Part shown: positions 1 to 11,020 of the stretch, piece after piece
Layout of the letters: each line of letters starts with the position of its first letter
Position numbering within the stretch: the stretch's first letter is position 1
Origin: Hymenobacter actinosclerus
GTDB taxonomy: Bacteria; Bacteroidota; Bacteroidia; Cytophagales; Hymenobacteraceae
DNA: 64,000 bases
Assembly (NCBI RefSeq): GCF_900111515.1
Contig: NZ_FOHS01000005.1
Location: 1 to 64,000 of the forward strand
Direction: 5' to 3'
Notes under the pieces: generated by a model
What the model saw: only the letters and a program-made list of their open reading frames with translations
What the model was told of the DNA's origin: nothing
Database searches by the model: none
Program-made: the position numbers and the translations under genes

Positions 1-902
1 ATTTTAAGTAGAGGCCCTGCGCTTGGCCGGCGAGAGCCGCAGCACGCAGGCGGCCAAGCGCCAGCTGGGTATTAGCCCCAGGCTGCTTTACCGCTGGCAG
101 CGGCCCACTTCCTCACTGCCCACATCGGCCAGCGAGCCGGCCTGGCAAGTGGCCGTGCGCGAAGCTTTGCCCACCACAGCCAGTGCTACGGCACTCGCCG
201 GCTGCGGGCCCAAGTGCAGGACCAGGGCCATGCCGTGGGCCGCTGGCGCATTCGCCGCGTGCTCAAAGCCCGCGGGCTGCGGGCCCAACAGCCCCGCTCG
301 TTTGTCCCCCGCACGACCGACTCGGACCCGGCCGTGCGTGCTGCGCCCAATCGCTTGCTGGGCCTGCCGGTGCCCACGGCCCCCAACCAAGTCTGGATCG
401 GCAACATTACGTACCTGCCCCGCCAAGGCGGCGGCTGGCTTTATCTGGCCGTCTGGCTCGACCGCTGCCCGCGCAAAATTGTGGGCCGGGACGTGCGCTC
501 TGGCCATGCCCGAAAAGCTGGTCAGCGAAGCGCTCCACCGAGCCCTCGTGGTGCGCTAGCCTGCGGCTGGGCTCATCGTCCATTCCGATCAGGGTAGCCA
601 GTACACGGCCACTCGCTTTAAAGAACTGGTCGCCAAACACGAGGCGCTACAAAGCATGGGCCGACGCGGCAACTGTTATGAGAACGCGCACGCCGAATCG
701 TTTTGGAGCGGCTTCAAAGCCGAACTGCTCGACGGTGGCTCCTGCCCCAGCTTAGCCGAAGCCGAGCTTGAAATCAGCGATCACATTGCCTATTACAACG
801 CTGAACGCCGGCATTCTGCCCTCGATTATCAATCGCCTAACCACTTCGAAACTCAACTCCAAACCACGTCCCAATTCTGTCCGGCTTAGCTAGACCACCT
901 CA
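1..902 (+). mobile_element. IS3-family element, truncated and decayed
   Basis: This is the right-hand part of an IS3-family insertion sequence cut by the window start. The right terminal inverted repeat reads tgaggtggtctag on the complement and ends at 902. It matches the ends of the full-length related copy at 59814-61002. Relative to that copy there is an internal deletion that joins the orfA helix-turn-helix region directly to the middle of orfB, and a short segment at the junction is inverted. The element lies 394 bp upstream of the first NRPS gene, so it marks the left edge of the biosynthetic cluster. Confidence 0.85.
23..889 (+). pseudogene. IS3-family transposase remnant (orfA-orfB fusion, frameshifted)
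   Basis: The first ~30 residues match an OrfA helix-turn-helix (STQAAKRQLGISPRLLYRW). OrfB pieces then appear in different frames. One is a CYGTRRLRAQVQ..LKARGLRAQQP segment, and another is a DDE core with NQVWIGNITYLP. In a third frame, after 560, come HSDQGSQY and RRGNCYENAHAESFW followed by an RRHSALDYQSPNHFE tail. At least two frame changes separate these blocks, and the first catalytic Asp position reads N in IGNITYLP where the sister copy has D. The element is therefore inactive by itself. The family assignment is firm; subgroup was not determined. Confidence 0.8.
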
Positions 903-1065
903 TTGCGGTCGCCGGACGCTTTAAAGCAGCAATCTCCAGTGGTGCCTGGTTCAGGTAGCTGGCCCCCGCTTTCCGCTTCTAACTGCCATGGTCAACTCTC
1001 GACTAAATAATAGTCAGTCGCCTTGCAGCAGGGCGGCGGATCTCTGCGGGGGGGCGTACCGGGCT

Positions 1066-1106
1066 GGTTTATCCCGATAAACCCCGAGTTGGTGTAATAA
1101 AATTTA
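1066..1106 (+). promoter_or_regulatory. Palindrome plus AT block upstream of NRPS1
   Basis: An 8-bp perfect inverted repeat (ggtttatcccgataaacc, 1066-1083) is followed five bases later by ttggtgtaataaaattta (1089-1106). The same 41-bp arrangement recurs upstream of NRPS2 at 13668-13708 with 38 of 41 positions identical, while flanking sequence is unrelated. It lies about 190 bp before the NRPS1 start codon. The conservation suggests an operator and promoter shared by the two genes, but the regulator and transcription start are unknown. The rest of 903-1296 shows no gene; a short CTGGG/CCCAG hairpin sits near 1244-1258. Confidence 0.6.
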
Positions 1107-1296
1107 CAACGGGTATTTCAGCTCTAATCTTTCAGGAGTGAAGGGTACCCGGACTCGCCGGCCAGCTTGCAACTCCGCAGCTAGGCCCGGGCCGCGAGTG
1201 TGCAACTGCTCTGCCGTCGCGAAAATGGGTCTTCCCGCCATTCTGGGTTCAGCCCAGTGATTCCCCGCAACCTGCTAACTGCTCCCGCAAAAGTCT

Positions 1297-4200
1297 ATGT
1301 CGACCCCGATTTACCAACCAGCCCCGCTAACTGCGTTAACCGCCAGCGAAGAAGAGTTGCTGCTTACTGCATTCAACGATACCGCTTCGGCTTACTCGCG
1401 CGATGAAACAATGGTCAGCCTCTTCGAGGAGCAGGTGAGGCGAACGCCAGACCACCCGGCGTTACTCTATCAGGAAGAATGCCTGACCTATCGGCATCTG
1501 CTCGCGCGCGTCAATCAAATGGCCAACTACCTGCGTCGCCGTGGCGTGGGCGCCCAGGTACTCGTGGGGGTATGTCTGCCGCGCACTACGGACCTAATAG
1601 TGAGCCTGCTGGCGATTCTGAAGGCTGGTGGTGCTTATGTGCCTATTGACCCAGCTTATCCGCGCGAACGGATTCAGTACATGGTCGAAGACAGTCGGGC
1701 AGCGTTGGTGCTAACTACTACCCGCGAGCAAGCCCTGCTGCAGGGTAGTGGCCACACCCAGATTATCTGCCTCGACCAACTGGCAATCGAACTGTCAGCC
1801 GAAAGCGAGGAATTGGAGGTGAGCAGCGAGGGACGCTGGGAAGAGTTGGCCTACGTCATCTATACCTCTGGCTCAACAGGTAAGCCCAAGGGCGTCATGA
1901 TCGAGCACGGCAACGCTACGGCCTTCGTGCGCTGGTGTCAGGACGAGTTCATCCACAGCCCGTTCGAAGTAGTGTACGCGGCCACCTCTATCTGCTTCGA
2001 CCTTTCGATATACGAGCTGTTTTACACCTTGAGCATCGGTCGCACCATCCGTTTGCTCGATAGCGGTCTGCACATTGCTGATGCCCTAGCTCGGGAAGCT
2101 TCCCGCGCAGTGCTGCTCAACACCGTTCCGAGCATCATTCGCCACTTGCTTAACGAGGGGGCCGACTGGGCACCGGTGACGGTTATTAATATGGCTGGAG
2201 AGCCAATTCCTGTGGATGTGCACCAGCGGGTGGACTTGGTCCGAATTGAAGTGCGCAATCTGTATGGTCCCTCGGAAGATACCACTTATAGCACTTGCCA
2301 GCGCCTGCTGCCGAACGAGCCCGTGCTCATTGGCCGGCCAATTTCGAACACACAGGTTTACATTGTCGATGAGCAGTTGCAACTCCTGCCACTCGGGGCC
2401 ACTGGGGAGCTGTGCATCAGCGGTGATGGATTGTCGCGCGGATACCTGAACAAGCCTGAGTTAACGGCCGAGAAGTTTATTGCCAACCCCTTTCCAGGAG
2501 GTGGTTCCCGGCTTTACCGTACGGGCGACTTAGCCCGCTGGCGCCCCGACGGCGTCATTGACTACGTAGGACGCCTTGACACCCAAGTCAAAATCCGGGG
2601 CTACCGCATTGAGCTTGGCGAGGTGGAAACGCGGCTGCAGCAGGTGCCCGGTGTGGCTCAAGCCGTGGTGCTAGCCCGGCCCGATGCCAGTGGGGCCCTC
2701 CAACTGGTTGGTTACATTGTAGCCGAAGAAGGCAGCGGCTTTGAGCCGGCCACCGCGACCACGCACTTACGCGTGAACCTGCCTGAATACATGGTGCCCA
2801 GTACCTGGGTAGAAATGCCCTCGCTGCCGCTGACGCCCAACGGTAAAGTCGACAAGCAGGCGCTGCCCGACCCACAACCCGGCCAGTTCCGGGCGCAGGA
2901 CTACCTGGCGCCGCGCACCGAAACGGAACAGCAGCTGGTGGCTATCTGGCAGCGCCTGTTGCAGGTGGAACATGTCGGCATACAGGATGACTTCTTCGCC
3001 CTAGGGGGGCACTCGTTGCTGGCAGCCCAGCTCATGGTAGCCATTGAGAGAGAAACTGGCACCCGCCTACCACTGGCCACTGTACTGACTAATCCCACCG
3101 TGGAGCAGCAGGCTCAGTGTTTAGCACAACCCCTGCCAACCGGAACCGAACTCGGCCGGCAAGAACGCCCGGCAGCTATTCCGCTGGCGTTCATGCAGGA
3201 GGGCCTGTGGTTGGTCGACCAGTTGGAGGGCGGCAGTGTCCACTACAACGTTCCACTATTGCTGCGCCTACGCGGCGTGCTCAACGAGGCCGCCCTGCGC
3301 CTGGCACTGTGGCAGCTGGTCGAGCGGCATGAGTCCCTGCGTACCGTCATCGTCAGCGACGGCCTCGCCCCGCAGCAGCGCGTGCTGCCCGCTACGGGCT
3401 GGAAACCTGATCTTAGTACAACAGCGGACTGCAGCGACGATGCCAAGCAGGTGCGCGCCTGGCTGGCCCGCTCCTTTGATCTGGCCCGTGACTACCCCAT
3501 CCGCGCCCGGCTCTGGCGCGGCCCCGACGACAATGAGAACCTGCTGACGCTGGCCGTGCACCACATCGCCTGCGACGGCTGGTCGCTGGGCATCCTGGTG
3601 CGCGAGCTGGCCCAGGCCTACGAAGCGGCACTGGCTGGATCCCCTCCCCAGTGGCCGGCACTACCCGTGCAGTACGCCGACTATGCGATCTGGCAGCGCC
3701 GCCAGCTCACGGACGAGGTGCTGGCCCCGAGCCTGGCCTACTGGCAAGAGCAGCTGGCCGGCCTCAGCCCGCTGCCGCTACCCACCGACTTTGAACGCCC
3801 CCCCGTCCCTTCACAAAACGGGAACCTGATCCACAAAAACCTGCCTGCGGAGCTGCAGCAGGGGCTGGAGCAAGTCAGCCGCCGCGAAGGGGCGACCCTG
3901 TTTATGGGCCTGCTGGCCGGTTTTCAGGTGCTGCTGGCCCGCTACAGCGGACAGAACGACATCTGCGTGGGCACGCCAGTTGCCGGCCGCACCCAGGCGG
4001 CCGAAGAGCCACTCGTGGGCCTGCTGGTCAACACCGTGGCCCTGCGCGGCAACGTGGCCGAGGCCGCCTGCTTTACTGAGTTGCTGCGCCAGGTCAAGCA
4101 CACCACGCTGGTGGCTTACGCCCACCAGCACGTGCCCTTCGAACGCGTGGTGGAGGCCGTCGCCCCCCAGCGGGACCTGAGCCGCAATCCCCTCTTTCAA

Positions 4201-7200
4201 GTCATGTTCAGCCTCTATAATGCCCCGGCCGTAGCGAGTGAACAGGCATGGGGCGGACTAGCGGTCAATTCTGAGGCTTTCGATTGGAGTACCAGCAAAT
4301 TTGATCTAGCCTTCGATATTGACCACACCCCCGAGGGGCTGCTCCTAAACGTGGAGTACAACTGCGACCTGTTCGAAGAAAGTACCGTCCGCCGCATGAT
4401 GGACCACTATGAGCTTCTGCTTACCGGCTTGGCGGCCAGGCCTGACGCACCCTTAGCTCAGGTCAAGATGCTGTCGGCAGGCGAGGAACAGCAGCTTATC
4501 CATGAGTTCAACGCTACGGCCAAGCCTGCGCAGATGGAGCTAACTACGGACCAGCTCATCGACCAGATAGCCGAGCGCAGCCCTGAACGCGTGGCTATCG
4601 TCCACGACAAGGAACGCATCACTTACGGGGCTCTGCGGAAGCTGGCCGAGCGCACCGCCACCTTCCTGACCAGGCATGTAGAGTTGGCTGAGGAGGCCAT
4701 CGTGGGCGTCCTCACCGACCGTTCTATCAGTATGTTGGCCGGCATCTATGGCGTGTGGAAAGCTGGCGGGGCTTACGTGCCCCTGCACCCTGAACTACCC
4801 GCCGACCGGTTGCAAATTGTTCTCGAAGATGCCGAGGTAGGCGTACTACTCTACCAGCACAAGTATGCCTCTCTGGCCCTGGAGGTGCAGCGCCGCTGCC
4901 CTGGCCTGCGCCACCTCATCTGTCTCGATGCCACTGTCCCGGTAGCGGCCGCTGTAGCGCCGCAGTTCAACCATGCGCTGCCCCCGGCAGCGCCCACACC
5001 CTTCATCCGTCCGCCCGGCCGGGGCAATGCCGGCTTGGCCTACGTGCTCTATACTTCTGGTTCAACTGGCCGGCCCAAGGGGGCAATGGTTGAGCACCAG
5101 GGCATGCTTAACCACCTCTTCGGCATGGTTGAGGAGCTCGCCATGGACCAGGACAGCCGCATGGCCCAGAACGCTTCCCAAAGCTTCGATGTGTCGGTGT
5201 GGCAGATGTTTGTAGCCCTGATTATTGGCGGGCAGACGGTCATTCTCGACCCCGAAGTGGTACTGCAACCCGCTGAATTCGTGGGCCAGGCCACCGAGCA
5301 GGGGGTAACCGTACTGGAAGTGGTACCGAGCTACCTGTCAGTACTGCTTGAAGAAACCAGTAATTACTGTTCGAGCCGGCCTTTGGCTAGCTTACGGCAA
5401 TTATTGGTAACTGGCGAAACAGTGACGCGCCAGCTACTGGCCCGCTGGTTCCAGCAGTTCCCCAACGTGCCAGTAGTTAATGCATACGGCCCGACTGAGG
5501 CCGCTGACGACGTAACTCTGCATCACCTGCGGGAAGTACCGGCCCGAACGATAGTACCCATCGGCCGGCCTATCCGCAATACTCGTATCTACCTCGTCAG
5601 CGCTAACGGACAGTTGTGTCCTGTCGGCGTGAAGGGCGAAATATGGGTATCGGGTCTCGGGGTGGGGCGTGGTTACGTGAATGACCCGGCCAAAACGGCC
5701 GCCGCTTTCAGCACCGACCCTTTCTGCGGCGAACCCGGCGTGCGGCTCTACAAGACCGGCGACCTGGGCCGCCGCCTCTCGGATGGTACCATCGAGTTCT
5801 TCGGCCGCCAGGATTACCAGGTCAAAATTCGCGGGCATCGTATCGAGCTGGGCGAAATCGAGCAGCACTTAGCAGAGGTAGCTGGGGTGCGCGAAGCCGT
5901 GGTGGTTGATCGGCAGGATGCGGCAGGGCAACCATTTATCTGCGCCTACTTTACCGCTGACGAACCGACCCTGGATACGGACGCTATCAAGCAGGCACTG
6001 GCTAGGCGTTTGCCGGCCTACATGCTGCCTGCTTTCCTGCTGCAGCTGCCTATGCTGCCGCTCACACCCAACGGCAAGGTTGACCGAAAAGCACTGCCCG
6101 AGCCGACCGGCCACGCCCTGGGCTCCGTGCCCGAGCGCACAGCGCCGCGCACGGCTACTGAGCAGCATGTGCTGCTTATCTGGCAGGAACTGCTGGGCCG
6201 GGTCAACATCAGCGTGACGGATAATTTCTTCACCCTGGGCGGCCATTCGCTTAAAGTGACGCAGCTCACTTCCCGACTCTACCGCGAGTTCGGCGTGAAG
6301 CTCCCCCTGCGCGAAGTATTCGTGCGCCCCACGCTTGAAGCCATTGCCACTTTCGTCGATGTAAACCGCCAAGCTGCCTACACCCCTATTCCCCTGGTAG
6401 CTAAGCAACCGTTTTACGAGACTTCTAACGCTCAGAAGCGCCTCTGGATCATTGATCAGCTGGAGGATAACTTGGCGGCCTACAATTCCTACATGGCATA
6501 CTGTCTGCGGGGCACCTTGAATGTAGCTGCTTTGCAGGCGGCCGTCGACCTCGTAGTAGCCCGGCACGAAACGCTCCGCACCACTTTCCTGGAAGTAGGT
6601 GGGGAGCCCAAGCAACGTATCCACGCCCCTGGTGATCTGCCTACCAGCCTTGATGTGGTAGACTACCGCCACGGGGGCAAAACGCCCGCCGCCGTTGAGG
6701 CTGAACTGGCTGAGCGCGGTCAGGCCCCCATAAACCTGCAAACCGGCCCCCTATTCCAGTTAGCGCTGTACTTGCTGCCCAACGACACCTACTACCTGTT
6801 CTGCGTGATGCACCACATCATCTGCGACGGGTGGTCAAACAACCTGCTCATTGAGGAACTGCTAACTAGCTACCAGGCCCTGGCCGACGACAGCCCGATA
6901 ACGCTGCCGCCGCTACCTATTCAGTATAAAGACTACGCTGCCTGGCAAACCACCCAGCTGACTTCCCCCGAAATGGAGCAGCACCGCCACTTCTGGCTGG
7001 AGCAATTGGCCGGCGACTTGCCCGTCCTCAATTTCCCCAACTACCGCCCCCGCCCGCCCGTGCAGACGTTTAATGGCCGCACCCTCGAGCACCGCTTTAA
7101 CTTCGAGAGCCTGCGCCACCTGCGCCAGCTCAGCGCGCAGGGCAACGCCAGCTTGTTCGTTACGCTGACAGCGCTGCTCAACGTTTTGCTCTACCGCTAT

Positions 7201-10200
7201 ACCGGGCAGCGTGACATTATTCTGGGGGCGGCTACGGCCGGCCGCAATCACCCCGACTTGGAGCGTCAACTGGGCTATTACCTCAATACCATCTTGCTGC
7301 GCAATACAGTGGAGCCCGCGGAAAACTTCCTGCAGCTGCTGGAGCGGGTCAAGCAGAGTAGCATATCGGCATTTGAGCACCAGGATTATCCCTTTGACCT
7401 GCTCATCAACCAACTCGAAAGCCCGCGCGACCTGAGCCGCAACCCCGTATTCGATGTGCTCATCATTCTGCAAAATTTCGATGAGGATGAGACCAGTCTG
7501 CTGCATAAGCATTTGGGCGAGCTTCACGTCGAGCCGGTCGATTTGGCCAGCCGCACAACTGTGTTTGACCTGGACTTCGACTTCACCGAAAGCCGCACGG
7601 GTCTGGAATTACACCTTTCCTATAACACCGACCTCTACGATCAGGAGCAGATGCACGCCCTGTTGCGTCACTTGGAGGTCCTCATTACTCAGGCCGCTAC
7701 TACAATTAAGCCCGTCGCGAAGCTGGATTTGTTAGGCGAAGCGGATTTACTGCAGCTGGCCGCCTTCAACGACACGGCCGCTGACCTGCCGGTGGAAATT
7801 ACCTACCACCAGTACGTGGAGCAGTTTGCTCAGCAGACGCCCGACCAAACAGCTGTCATTTGCAACGAGCGGCGCCTGAGCTATCACGAGCTGAACGCCG
7901 GTGTCAACAAGCTAGCCCGCGCTATTGCCCGCCATGTCACGCTCGGCGAAGACGACTTGGTGGCTGTGTATATGGACCGTTCGGAGCATATGATTCAGTG
8001 TATTCTGGCACTGTGGAAGAGCGGCGCGGCCTATATTCCGGTCGAGACCAGGCTCCCGCTCAACCGGGTAGAAGGGATTGTGCAGGATGCAGGCACCAAG
8101 CTGGTTATTGCCCAGCGCAGCGGCGATGCAGCCGAACTGCGCCAGCGGATTCAGGCCCAATGCCCGGTCCTCTACCTCGAAGATCTGCTGGCTGAGGCTG
8201 AGCAGCTGGACGACTCCAACCTGAACCGAGTGGTTAACCCCGATTCGCTGGCCTTCGTCATCTTCACCTCGGGCTCGACTGGCAAACCCAAAGGAGCAAT
8301 GATTGAACACCGGGGACGCATGAATCACTCGCACTCCACGGCTGAGCTGCTGGGGATGAATAAAGATACGGTGCTGGTGCAGAATGCCTCGCACAGCTTC
8401 GATATCTCGGTGTGGCAGTCTTTCAACGCTTTCGTTCGAGGGGGAACCACGCTCATCTACGACGACGAGCTGGTGGCGCAGCCGGAACGGTTGCTGCGCG
8501 ATATGGTAACCAACAGGGCGACCCATCTACAGGTAGTTCCCTCCTACTTGGCTGTTTTGTTGGACCTTATCGAAAAAGATCCGGCCGCCTACAACTTCTC
8601 GCTGGTACGGCTGCTGAGTTGTGGTGAGCGCCTGCCACCGGCTCTGGCCGAGCGGTGGCTGACCAGCTACCCCCATATCCGTATGGTCAATGACTTCGGG
8701 CCGGCCGAAGCGGCGGATGGAACCTCATTGTACCAGTTCGATCAGGTGCCAGCAGGGATGACCAACATTCCCATCGGCCGCTCCGTGCATAACATGGCCA
8801 ACTACATAGCCGATGAGCACCTGAACCTGTGCCCGGTGGGCGTAATGGGCGAGCTCTGCGTAGCCGGTGTAGGGGTGGGCCGCGGCTATATCAATGACCC
8901 GGAGCGTACTGGTCAGGCCTTTATGGTGGACCCCTTTGCCCCGGAAAAAAACCAGCGCCTTTACCGTACCGGTGACTTGGCCCGCTACCTGCCCAGCGGC
9001 CTGCTAGAGTTTCACGGCCGCAAGGATTATCAGGTAAAAGTGAATGGCCAGCGTATTGAGCTGGGCGAAATTGAAACCAAGCTAACTCAGCTGGCCGGAG
9101 TCAAAGACGCGGTAGTCCTTGCCAAGGAAGAGGCGAACGGCCGCAAATATCTGCTGGGATTCGTTGTGCCAAGCACTGAGGACAGCACTGCTGATAGCAT
9201 CCGTAAAGCCCTCGCTGCCGAGCTCCCACCTTATATGCTGCCGCGGCAGCTGCACCTGCTCGCGACATTGCCAATGACCAATAATGGCAAAGTCGACCGC
9301 CGGAAGCTGGACCAATGGGAAAGCGAGGAGCCGGTTGAGAAGGCCCACTACCACGCCCCGTCCACTGAAGTCGAAGCCTTGCTGGCTGAAGCGTGGGCCT
9401 CCGTCCTCAAGCGCGAGCGAATGAGCGTAACTGACAACTTCTACGATGCTGGCGGCGACTCTATCAGTGCTATCCAGGTAGCCTCGCGTCTTTACAAGGA
9501 GGGATATAAAGTAGACATCCGCGATGTAATGCGCCAGCCTACCATCCGCGAACTGGCCCCACTTGTCCGGCCGCTGCAACGCGTGGCCGATCAGGCCCCG
9601 GTAGTAGGAAAAGTGCCGCTAACTCCCATTCAGGCGGACTTCTTCGCTACTGCCAAAGCCAACGCTAACCACTATCACCAGTCGCTGCTGCTGGCCGCTG
9701 CCTCCCCGTTGGAGCCTGTGGCCTTGCAGGCTGCCCTTGACCAGTTGCTGCGCACCCATGACGCGCTGCGCATGAGCTACCACCGCAAAGCTGCGGGCCA
9801 GGTAATTCAGCTCAGCCCGGCCCCGGGCGCGGGCGCGGAGCTACGCGTATACGATATGCGGGATTCAGCCAACCCCGGCCCCCGGATGCAGCAGCATGCC
9901 CAGGAGTTGCAGGCGGCCTTTGACCTGAGTGTCAGCCCGCTGCTGAAAGGGGCCATATTCCAGACTGAAGAGCAGGACTTCCTGCTCTTGGTTGGCCACC
10001 ACTTAGTCATCGACGGCGTATCATGGCGCATTCTGCTGGAAGACCTGACGGCAGGCTATCAGGCTGCTGCGCAGGGCCAGGCGCAACCAATTCCGCTCAA
10101 AACAGATTCTTTCCGCACCTGGGCCCAGCAGCTGGCGGCTTACGCTACTTCGCCCGCCTTCACCAGCGAAAAGCTCTACTGGCAACGCGTGGCCGACTTC

Positions 10201-10986
10201 CCTACCCAAACCATCCCGCGCGACCTGCCCGCGGCCGGGCCCGGCCGAGTGGGCGACCGTGCTGAAGTAGCAGTGGAGCTGAACGTCGACTATACGACGG
10301 CCTTGCTCACCCAGGCACACCGCGCCTTTGGCACAAACACCGATGATTTGCTGCTGACGGCCTTGGCCCTAGCGACCCATCAGGTATTCGGCCTGCAGAA
10401 GCTAGCCGTTATGCTCGAAAGCCACGGCCGTAGCCAGCAACTCCCCGAAATGAACCTGACCCGCACAGTGGGTTGGTTTACCAGCGAGTATCCTGTGTGC
10501 CTCGACCTCGCCCCCGACCACGACCTGGCTCAGCGGCTTAAGGTGGTGAAGGAAACTTTGCGGCGGGTCCCGCACCTGGGCACTGGGTACGGCTTGCTGC
10601 ACCAGCACGGAATTGCACCCGTCCAGCCCCGGCCTCAACTAGTGCTCAACTATCTCGGCCAGCTGGGCAACGATGACGAGGCGGATTTCTTCCAGTTGCA
10701 GCCCTACAGTCTGGGCTGTGATGAAGCTCCCGATAACCAGTGCGATTACGAATTGGAACTCATTGGCAGCGTCCAGCAAGATCGCCTCTCACTTACCCTG
10801 CACTACCCCGACACCCACTTCCTGCCGCACACGATGCAGCAGTGGATGCAGGCCTACCAGCAGCACCTGGAAATGCTCATCGACTTCTGCGCTCAGCGTC
10901 AGACGCACGAGGTGACGCCCAGTGACTTCGAGTATCAGGACTTCTCGCTTGATGACCTGGATACGCTCCAATTGCTATTTGATTAA
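1297..10986 (+). CDS. Non-ribosomal peptide synthetase 1 (A-T-C-A-T-C-A-T-E), loading and modules 1-3
   Basis: This 3229-residue synthetase starts the assembly line. Approximate domains are A1 35-530, T1 (S573), C2 630-1060 (HHIACDG at 755), A2 1080-1590, T2 (S1651), C3 1705-2130 (HHIICDG at 1839), A3 2155-2660, T3 of the GGDS type (S2722), and an epimerisation domain 2775-3215 (HHLVIDG at 2901). There is no C domain before A1, only C-A linker-like residues, so synthesis should begin with a free amino acid rather than a fatty acid. Specificity pockets read by eye are A1 DLYNNALTYK (resembles Ala-type codes), A2 DVWELTADDK and A3 DIWQLCDDGK. The last two have acidic 330/331 residues, which fits a cationic residue such as 2,4-diaminobutyrate. 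The GGDS carrier followed by E predicts a D residue at position 3. Domain order is secure; substrates are tentative. Confidence 0.95.
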   Translation: MSTPIYQPAPLTALTASEEELLLTAFNDTASAYSRDETMVSLFEEQVRRTPDHPALLYQEECLTYRHLLARVNQMANYLRRRGVGAQVLVGVCLPRTTDLIVSLLAILKAGGAYVPIDPAYPRERIQYMVEDSRAALVLTTTREQALLQGSGHTQIICLDQLAIELSAESEELEVSSEGRWEELAYVIYTSGSTGKPKGVMIEHGNATAFVRWCQDEFIHSPFEVVYAATSICFDLSIYELFYTLSIGRTIRLLDSGLHIADALAREASRAVLLNTVPSIIRHLLNEGADWAPVTVINMAGEPIPVDVHQRVDLVRIEVRNLYGPSEDTTYSTCQRLLPNEPVLIGRPISNTQVYIVDEQLQLLPLGATGELCISGDGLSRGYLNKPELTAEKFIANPFPGGGSRLYRTGDLARWRPDGVIDYVGRLDTQVKIRGYRIELGEVETRLQQVPGVAQAVVLARPDASGALQLVGYIVAEEGSGFEPATATTHLRVNLPEYMVPSTWVEMPSLPLTPNGKVDKQALPDPQPGQFRAQDYLAPRTETEQQLVAIWQRLLQVEHVGIQDDFFALGGHSLLAAQLMVAIERETGTRLPLATVLTNPTVEQQAQCLAQPLPTGTELGRQERPAAIPLAFMQEGLWLVDQLEGGSVHYNVPLLLRLRGVLNEAALRLALWQLVERHESLRTVIVSDGLAPQQRVLPATGWKPDLSTTADCSDDAKQVRAWLARSFDLARDYPIRARLWRGPDDNENLLTLAVHHIACDGWSLGILVRELAQAYEAALAGSPPQWPALPVQYADYAIWQRRQLTDEVLAPSLAYWQEQLAGLSPLPLPTDFERPPVPSQNGNLIHKNLPAELQQGLEQVSRREGATLFMGLLAGFQVLLARYSGQNDICVGTPVAGRTQAAEEPLVGLLVNTVALRGNVAEAACFTELLRQVKHTTLVAYAHQHVPFERVVEAVAPQRDLSRNPLFQVMFSLYNAPAVASEQAWGGLAVNSEAFDWSTSKFDLAFDIDHTPEGLLLNVEYNCDLFEESTVRRMMDHYELLLTGLAARPDAPLAQVKMLSAGEEQQLIHEFNATAKPAQMELTTDQLIDQIAERSPERVAIVHDKERITYGALRKLAERTATFLTRHVELAEEAIVGVLTDRSISMLAGIYGVWKAGGAYVPLHPELPADRLQIVLEDAEVGVLLYQHKYASLALEVQRRCPGLRHLICLDATVPVAAAVAPQFNHALPPAAPTPFIRPPGRGNAGLAYVLYTSGSTGRPKGAMVEHQGMLNHLFGMVEELAMDQDSRMAQNASQSFDVSVWQMFVALIIGGQTVILDPEVVLQPAEFVGQATEQGVTVLEVVPSYLSVLLEETSNYCSSRPLASLRQLLVTGETVTRQLLARWFQQFPNVPVVNAYGPTEAADDVTLHHLREVPARTIVPIGRPIRNTRIYLVSANGQLCPVGVKGEIWVSGLGVGRGYVNDPAKTAAAFSTDPFCGEPGVRLYKTGDLGRRLSDGTIEFFGRQDYQVKIRGHRIELGEIEQHLAEVAGVREAVVVDRQDAAGQPFICAYFTADEPTLDTDAIKQALARRLPAYMLPAFLLQLPMLPLTPNGKVDRKALPEPTGHALGSVPERTAPRTATEQHVLLIWQELLGRVNISVTDNFFTLGGHSLKVTQLTSRLYREFGVKLPLREVFVRPTLEAIATFVDVNRQAAYTPIPLVAKQPFYETSNAQKRLWIIDQLEDNLAAYNSYMAYCLRGTLNVAALQAAVDLVVARHETLRTTFLEVGGEPKQRIHAPGDLPTSLDVVDYRHGGKTPAAVEAELAERGQAPINLQTGPLFQLALYLLPNDTYYLFCVMHHIICDGWSNNLLIEELLTSYQALADDSPITLPPLPIQYKDYAAWQTTQLTSPEMEQHRHFWLEQLAGDLPVLNFPNYRPRPPVQTFNGRTLEHRFNFESLRHLRQLSAQGNASLFVTLTALLNVLLYRYTGQRDIILGAATAGRNHPDLERQLGYYLNTILLRNTVEPAENFLQLLERVKQSSISAFEHQDYPFDLLINQLESPRDLSRNPVFDVLIILQNFDEDETSLLHKHLGELHVEPVDLASRTTVFDLDFDFTESRTGLELHLSYNTDLYDQEQMHALLRHLEVLITQAATTIKPVAKLDLLGEADLLQLAAFNDTAADLPVEITYHQYVEQFAQQTPDQTAVICNERRLSYHELNAGVNKLARAIARHVTLGEDDLVAVYMDRSEHMIQCILALWKSGAAYIPVETRLPLNRVEGIVQDAGTKLVIAQRSGDAAELRQRIQAQCPVLYLEDLLAEAEQLDDSNLNRVVNPDSLAFVIFTSGSTGKPKGAMIEHRGRMNHSHSTAELLGMNKDTVLVQNASHSFDISVWQSFNAFVRGGTTLIYDDELVAQPERLLRDMVTNRATHLQVVPSYLAVLLDLIEKDPAAYNFSLVRLLSCGERLPPALAERWLTSYPHIRMVNDFGPAEAADGTSLYQFDQVPAGMTNIPIGRSVHNMANYIADEHLNLCPVGVMGELCVAGVGVGRGYINDPERTGQAFMVDPFAPEKNQRLYRTGDLARYLPSGLLEFHGRKDYQVKVNGQRIELGEIETKLTQLAGVKDAVVLAKEEANGRKYLLGFVVPSTEDSTADSIRKALAAELPPYMLPRQLHLLATLPMTNNGKVDRRKLDQWESEEPVEKAHYHAPSTEVEALLAEAWASVLKRERMSVTDNFYDAGGDSISAIQVASRLYKEGYKVDIRDVMRQPTIRELAPLVRPLQRVADQAPVVGKVPLTPIQADFFATAKANANHYHQSLLLAAASPLEPVALQAALDQLLRTHDALRMSYHRKAAGQVIQLSPAPGAGAELRVYDMRDSANPGPRMQQHAQELQAAFDLSVSPLLKGAIFQTEEQDFLLLVGHHLVIDGVSWRILLEDLTAGYQAAAQGQAQPIPLKTDSFRTWAQQLAAYATSPAFTSEKLYWQRVADFPTQTIPRDLPAAGPGRVGDRAEVAVELNVDYTTALLTQAHRAFGTNTDDLLLTALALATHQVFGLQKLAVMLESHGRSQQLPEMNLTRTVGWFTSEYPVCLDLAPDHDLAQRLKVVKETLRRVPHLGTGYGLLHQHGIAPVQPRPQLVLNYLGQLGNDDEADFFQLQPYSLGCDEAPDNQCDYELELIGSVQQDRLSLTLHYPDTHFLPHTMQQWMQAYQQHLEMLIDFCAQRQTHEVTPSDFEYQDFSLDDLDTLQLLFD

Positions 10987-11020
10987 TTCTCCCTTTTTTT
11001 CTAAAAACAGCCCTTTTGTC

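Noticed and set aside
1297..3000. Lipo-initiation at NRPS1
   Set aside because: There is no starter C domain or acyl-ligase before A1, so N-acylation is not supported.
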